Assembly (NCBI GenBank): GCA_004009845.1
Contig: RMBW01000068.1
Span: 1 to 64,000 of the forward strand
Origin: Davidsoniella eucalypti
Lineage: Eukaryota; Ascomycota; Sordariomycetes; Microascales; Ceratocystidaceae
Length of the DNA: 64,000 nucleotides
Direction: 5' to 3'
The position numbers and the translations under genes are program-made. Below the pieces are notes generated by a model, which ran no database searches, was not told the DNA's origin, and saw nothing but the letters and a program-made list of their open reading frames with translations. Of the stretch, positions 60,467-64,000 are shown piece by piece; position 1 is the stretch's first letter, and the number at the start of each line of letters is the position of its first letter.

Positions 60467-60533
60467 ACCTATAGGTCTGGGTTAAAGTGACGAATCCTCG
60501 CCTATAGGCCTTAACGAGACCTCAACTATAGTA
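60467..60533. repeat. Three spaced CTATAG palindromes
   Basis: ACCTATAGGT (60467-60476) and GCCTATAGGC (60500-60509) are perfect 10-bp palindromes 33 bp apart centre to centre. A third CTATAG core (60526-60531) follows 24 bp later. Flanking bases are loosely similar (TCCGCACC, TCCTCGCC), suggesting a diverged tandem unit. Confidence 0.6.
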
Positions 60534-60672
60534 CTAAACATAGCCTGAGCTTCAGGTGGTGCAGACAGCTAAACGAAGCCAAGATTAACTATTGTCCGTA
60601 CAAAATCAAGCAACAGGCCAGGCAAAACCTTGAATTTACAGGCAGTCCCAGCTCACTCTGCAATGCAAATCG

Positions 60673-60723
60673 GCGTTTTCCCATAAAAACGCAGGACATT
60701 GTGTGAAAACGCGCGTTTTGCAC
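60673..60723. repeat. Adjacent GCGTTTT/AAAACGC inverted repeats
   Basis: GCGTTTT-cccata-AAAACGC forms a short hairpin (60673-60692). Ten bases further on, AAAACGCGCGTTTT is a perfect 14-bp palindrome (60706-60719) inside a near-perfect 21-bp one (60703-60723). Both are built from the same AAAACGC word, which is unusual in this AT-rich stretch. Confidence 0.65.
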
Positions 60724-60979
60724 AGAAACCCTTGACTAGATGTTAATTAAAAAAGGTATATATATATATCTCTCTCTTTTTATTTTATTTTAGCCTCGAA
60801 CAAAACACCAACCACGTATATTTTTGTGCAGTGGCGCTTTTCCAGCCACCGACTTATGCAGCTTGCGCTTTGTACTCAGCCCATCAAACGCAAGAAAGAT
60901 AAGCAACTATCTGAGCATAAACATAGTCATAAAGCCAATGCCAAAGCGGACCAGAAACTGAAGTAGTGCAAGCTGTGAA

Positions 60980-61020
60980 GGCACTAGTCTGTTGCACTAG
61001 CAACTGGTGGTTCTAGTGCC
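60980..61020. other. Nested inverted repeat, possible stem-loop
   Basis: The outer arms GGCACTAG (60980-60987) and CTAGTGCC (61013-61020) are perfectly complementary. Inside them GTTGC-acta-GCAAC forms a second hairpin. The CACTAG word occurs three times. It could fold as a two-stem structure in RNA, or be the remnant of a small inverted-repeat element. Confidence 0.55.
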
Positions 61021-61147
61021 AATTCGCTTATGCCGGCTAGCTTAATTATCTTTTTGTGCAAGAAGACGGGCTTGTGCAGTCGAGAGAAGGATAGCCTGTC
61101 TTGGTGGGGTTGTGCCTTGTATAAAACGATGCTTTAGCTTGTGTCAT

Positions 61148-61183
61148 GCACAGCATAATGCACAGCATAATGCACAGAATAAT
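61148..61183. repeat. 12-bp tandem repeat, three copies
   Basis: The unit GCACAGCATAAT is repeated twice exactly and a third time with one change (GCACAGAATAAT). Confidence 0.85.
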
Positions 61184-64000
61184 CTTCCTTTTTCCTGAGT
61201 TCACCTACGAATACACCAACTTCGACATCAATCAAAAGGGCTGGGGAACTAAATAGCAACACGAGCTCTAGGAGACTAATCGTGCGCTTAGCTTAGCCTA
61301 GTGCTTGCCTTCAGCCTTCTCAATTTATGTATACACTCCTTCGGCCGCGATGTTTGGTGTTGTTGATGCCGTTGCTATTTATCCTGCACAACTTGCCAAC
61401 TACACAGAAAGTCTTGTATAAGGGGTGGCTGGGCTAATGCGATGCCCACATCAACATCACCAGCTCGGCTTCAGTTCACAAACAAAAAACTGTGCAGTAA
61501 CGTCACTAAACCTGATCTGTGCGCTATTCTCTTTCATGAAGAAGTTCCCAACGGAATAGTAACGGGTAGCTTGATAACCTCCTGGTTTATTTTATTTTTA
61601 ATAATAATACAATTTTCACTACTCTAAACGCGAGAAAACGTTGGTTTGGGAAAAAACAAAGACCCCACGTTAACGAGTGGTCGTTGAATCACAAAATGTT
61701 AATAATAACTGGTAATAGCAATTATATGAAACGCACTGCCTTCGTGTTATACCACACCCGTAATAAGCGAGAAACGGTACAATTTTCTTCCTCTTTCTCT
61801 TTCTGTAGCCTCTTTCTTAGTCGAAATGTATACATAGTATGGTTGGCATCATCTTAAATTCTCTTTGGGTTGTGCTCGTGCATTACAAAAATAGCTTTTT
61901 TTTTCTTTGTTGGTGGAATCTACATGGTTATGTGACAAAGAAACAAAGAAACAAATAAACAAAGAAATAAAGAAAAGAGAAGAAGAACAAACTGCTGTCT
62001 GTCTATCTAACTGTACTTCTATTTATTTCCATTGGCGAAGAATGCCGAAGAGATGGCTCATCTGAAAAAATAAATATATATATATTCAGCTCATATATCT
62101 GATGAGCGAGGGACACTGTCAGTCCGTCCGACAACGATATTAAAGTGCAATCTCAAATTTATAGACGCTCGCATAGTCAGAGTTTATCCATCACTTCCGA
62201 GCCTGGCAGAAACATCAAGTCTTATCCCGCCATGGGGGGTGGGCAAGTGCCTCAAGTTTATCATGGGACAGACAGATGGATAATGGAATGGAAAAGATAT
62301 ATGGCAGTGAAACCCTTGAGGGTTCGGCTCATTTCACGGCTTACACGCACGAAATCAAGATGATTCACTTTAACAACATCCAAGCACTCACAAAATAGAA
62401 AGACTCCGGGGTTAAAGCCCAAATCATATGGCGTTGAAATTTGTGTTACGAGAGGGCCAATGGCCGATGAGGATCTGCTCATGTTTCTATTGGCTACTTG
62501 CTATATCTTTCGGTTGGAACTGTAGATACAGCACAAATACCATATATCCCGCCATTGTATATCGAGCTGTACAATGATACAGACAACATATATATGTTTC
62601 TATTCTTGTAGTAGAGACATACAACTAGTATTGGTATAGTAAGCATCGTTCTTCCAGCCTATGTCAATCCATGCTCATAATAAGCGTCATTTTTTCTTTT
62701 GGCTTTCCGGCCTCTTAGGCCCTTGCTTGTTCGGCCTTGTCTCTGATTCCCTATATTCCTCCCAAAAAGAAAACAAAATATAACAATATAATATAATACT
62801 AGTCAATAATAACGGCGGGAAAAAAAAGAATTATTAAAAGATTGCACAGTCTTACTGTCTTCTCATTTAACCCCCAGTCCTGTAAAGCCGGGATTTCCAA
62901 GGCCTCGTTAGTAAACCTTTGTAGTTATAGTTATCGTACTATGGATTTTGCTGGTTATTTATCCTTTGACAAAAAAGAAGAAAAAAAAAACACAAGTTGT
63001 CTGAGTATTACAAAAAAAAATCCAAGTAAATAAACGAACCACAAAAACAAAATAACAAAATAAAACCCAAGTCCAGCTCTTGAACTTTGGCTTGAGCTGG
63101 GCTTTCTAAAAACATTTGTGTGGATGCTAGGGGTAACAAGTTCATTTTCCATCTTAGCCAAGCTCAAGTCTCACAGCCCATCAACACATAAACCGTTGGT
63201 GTTTGTTGTAATGGTGGCCACAGAGCAAACAACTCCCCCCCCTTCTCATCATCTTATTCTGGTCTCCTCTTTTTATTATATATATAAATTAAATCTGTAC
63301 TTGTATAATTATAAATCCAAGCTTCGATTTCCTACCCCGTGCTTTTTTTTTCTTGTTTTCTGTTGCATCTTTGTTGACTCTCTTTTCTTTCCAACGTGAC
63401 ATTGCTTGTCTTGGGTTGTTATTGTTGACTTTTAAAACTCGTTTTTTAAAACTCGTTGCTATTTTGATGACATGTATCTCTGCCTCAAATAATGCGTTTT
63501 TGGTAGTTCGTATTATTCGTGGTAAGATATATGCTTATCACAAGTATCTGCATGTCTTCTATTTTTTGCGAGCATATCTTACAGTTGAAATATGTATATA
63601 CTAACCCAAATATCACATTCACTGTTGTCTTTTATACAGCTTCTCGGGAACTTTGTTGGGTTAATGAAACCGACGTCTTGCTCCGTTTTCCAATCCTCCT
63701 CTCTAGAATGGTTCGTCATGGCCGTCTTGCATGTTTTCTTGGGTAGGGACGCGGTTTATGTCTGTCCTTGCCATTCCCTTGGGTTTCCATCATCCATCTC
63801 CCTTCTACTTACTAGCAGGCAAGCTAGTGGTCAGACTAGTTATAAGCCGGTGCTACTAGAAAATAAAAGAAAAAAGCGAAAGTGTAAAAGAGACTTAAAT
63901 ATGTATATATAAAACAATGGAATGTCGTTAGTTGCACTTAATATGAAAAAGTAGTGCAAGTTATTAGACCAGACCACATGAAACCTTGACTTGTGATCCT
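61184..64000. other. Gene-poor right end of the window
   Basis: About 2.8 kb, AT-rich, with no recognised gene. It contains a degenerate ACAAAGAA repeat (61935-61976), TATATA runs (about 62072-62082) and A/T homopolymers. ORFs near 63118-63912 are Phe/Leu/Ser-rich and not supportable. Sequence at the edge may belong to the promoter or 3' flank of a gene outside the window. Confidence 0.35.

Noticed and set aside
1..64000. tRNA genes
   Set aside because: I looked for GGTTCGA-type B boxes and their complements on both strands and found none with a matching A box. A covariance-model search would be decisive.

Overview
The window is nuclear DNA of a filamentous ascomycete, probably Pezizomycotina. 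The evidence is short GT-AG introns with CTAAC-type branch points, a Zn2Cys6 regulator, a NiCoT nickel transporter, a UTP-glucose-1-phosphate uridylyltransferase whose N-terminus (RHGKTRSHM joined to AFDNTSTN) resembles filamentous ascomycete enzymes as I remember them, a SUN-family wall protein and a GlcNAc-induced DUF3605 protein. The class cannot be fixed by reading alone. No tRNA, rRNA, CRISPR array or intact transposon was recognised.

Layout, left to right. Region 2.0-5.4 kb holds a five-exon Zn2Cys6 transcription factor with a very long leader. Region 8.7-11.8 kb holds a calpain-type cysteine protease with an intact Cys/His/Asn triad and a long Lys/Glu-rich tail. It converges on a nickel/cobalt transporter at 12.0-13.3 kb. 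At 14.6-19.4 kb two DNA-repair genes, SSL2/XPB (TFIIH helicase) and APN1 (AP endonuclease IV), diverge from one 0.7 kb intergenic region. About 10 kb of gene-poor, AT-rich DNA follows, with one possible small ORF. Next come a SUN-family cell-wall protein (29.4-30.8 kb), the bifunctional purine enzyme ADE16/17 (32.8-34.8 kb) and an FMP42-type MFS transporter (37.4-39.2 kb). A HOS2-type histone deacetylase and an ING-family PHD-finger protein diverge from a shared 2 kb region (39.5-44.7 kb). UGP1 (45.5-48.2 kb, minus strand) is split by a 989-bp GC-AG intron. After a 5.4 kb gene-poor stretch come a hypothetical ORF, a FAR1/WRKY-GCM1 DNA-binding protein related to Mutator-like transposases, a DUF3605 (GIG1-like) gene, and a tandem FolB-domain protein. 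The last 6.5 kb has no recognisable gene but contains a cluster of palindromes and short repeats near 60.4-61.2 kb.

The genes are mostly housekeeping: transcription and repair, chromatin, purine synthesis, UDP-glucose and wall metabolism. They do not form an evident biosynthetic cluster. The most checkable oddities are the long GC-AG intron of UGP1, introns whose retention would give alternative proteins (calpain, SUN), a 38-bp intron in the regulator, the split catalytic residues in the tandem FolB protein, and the FAR1-type ORF. Exon boundaries were worked out by hand from reading frame, splice motifs and remembered family conservation. No alignment or search was run.
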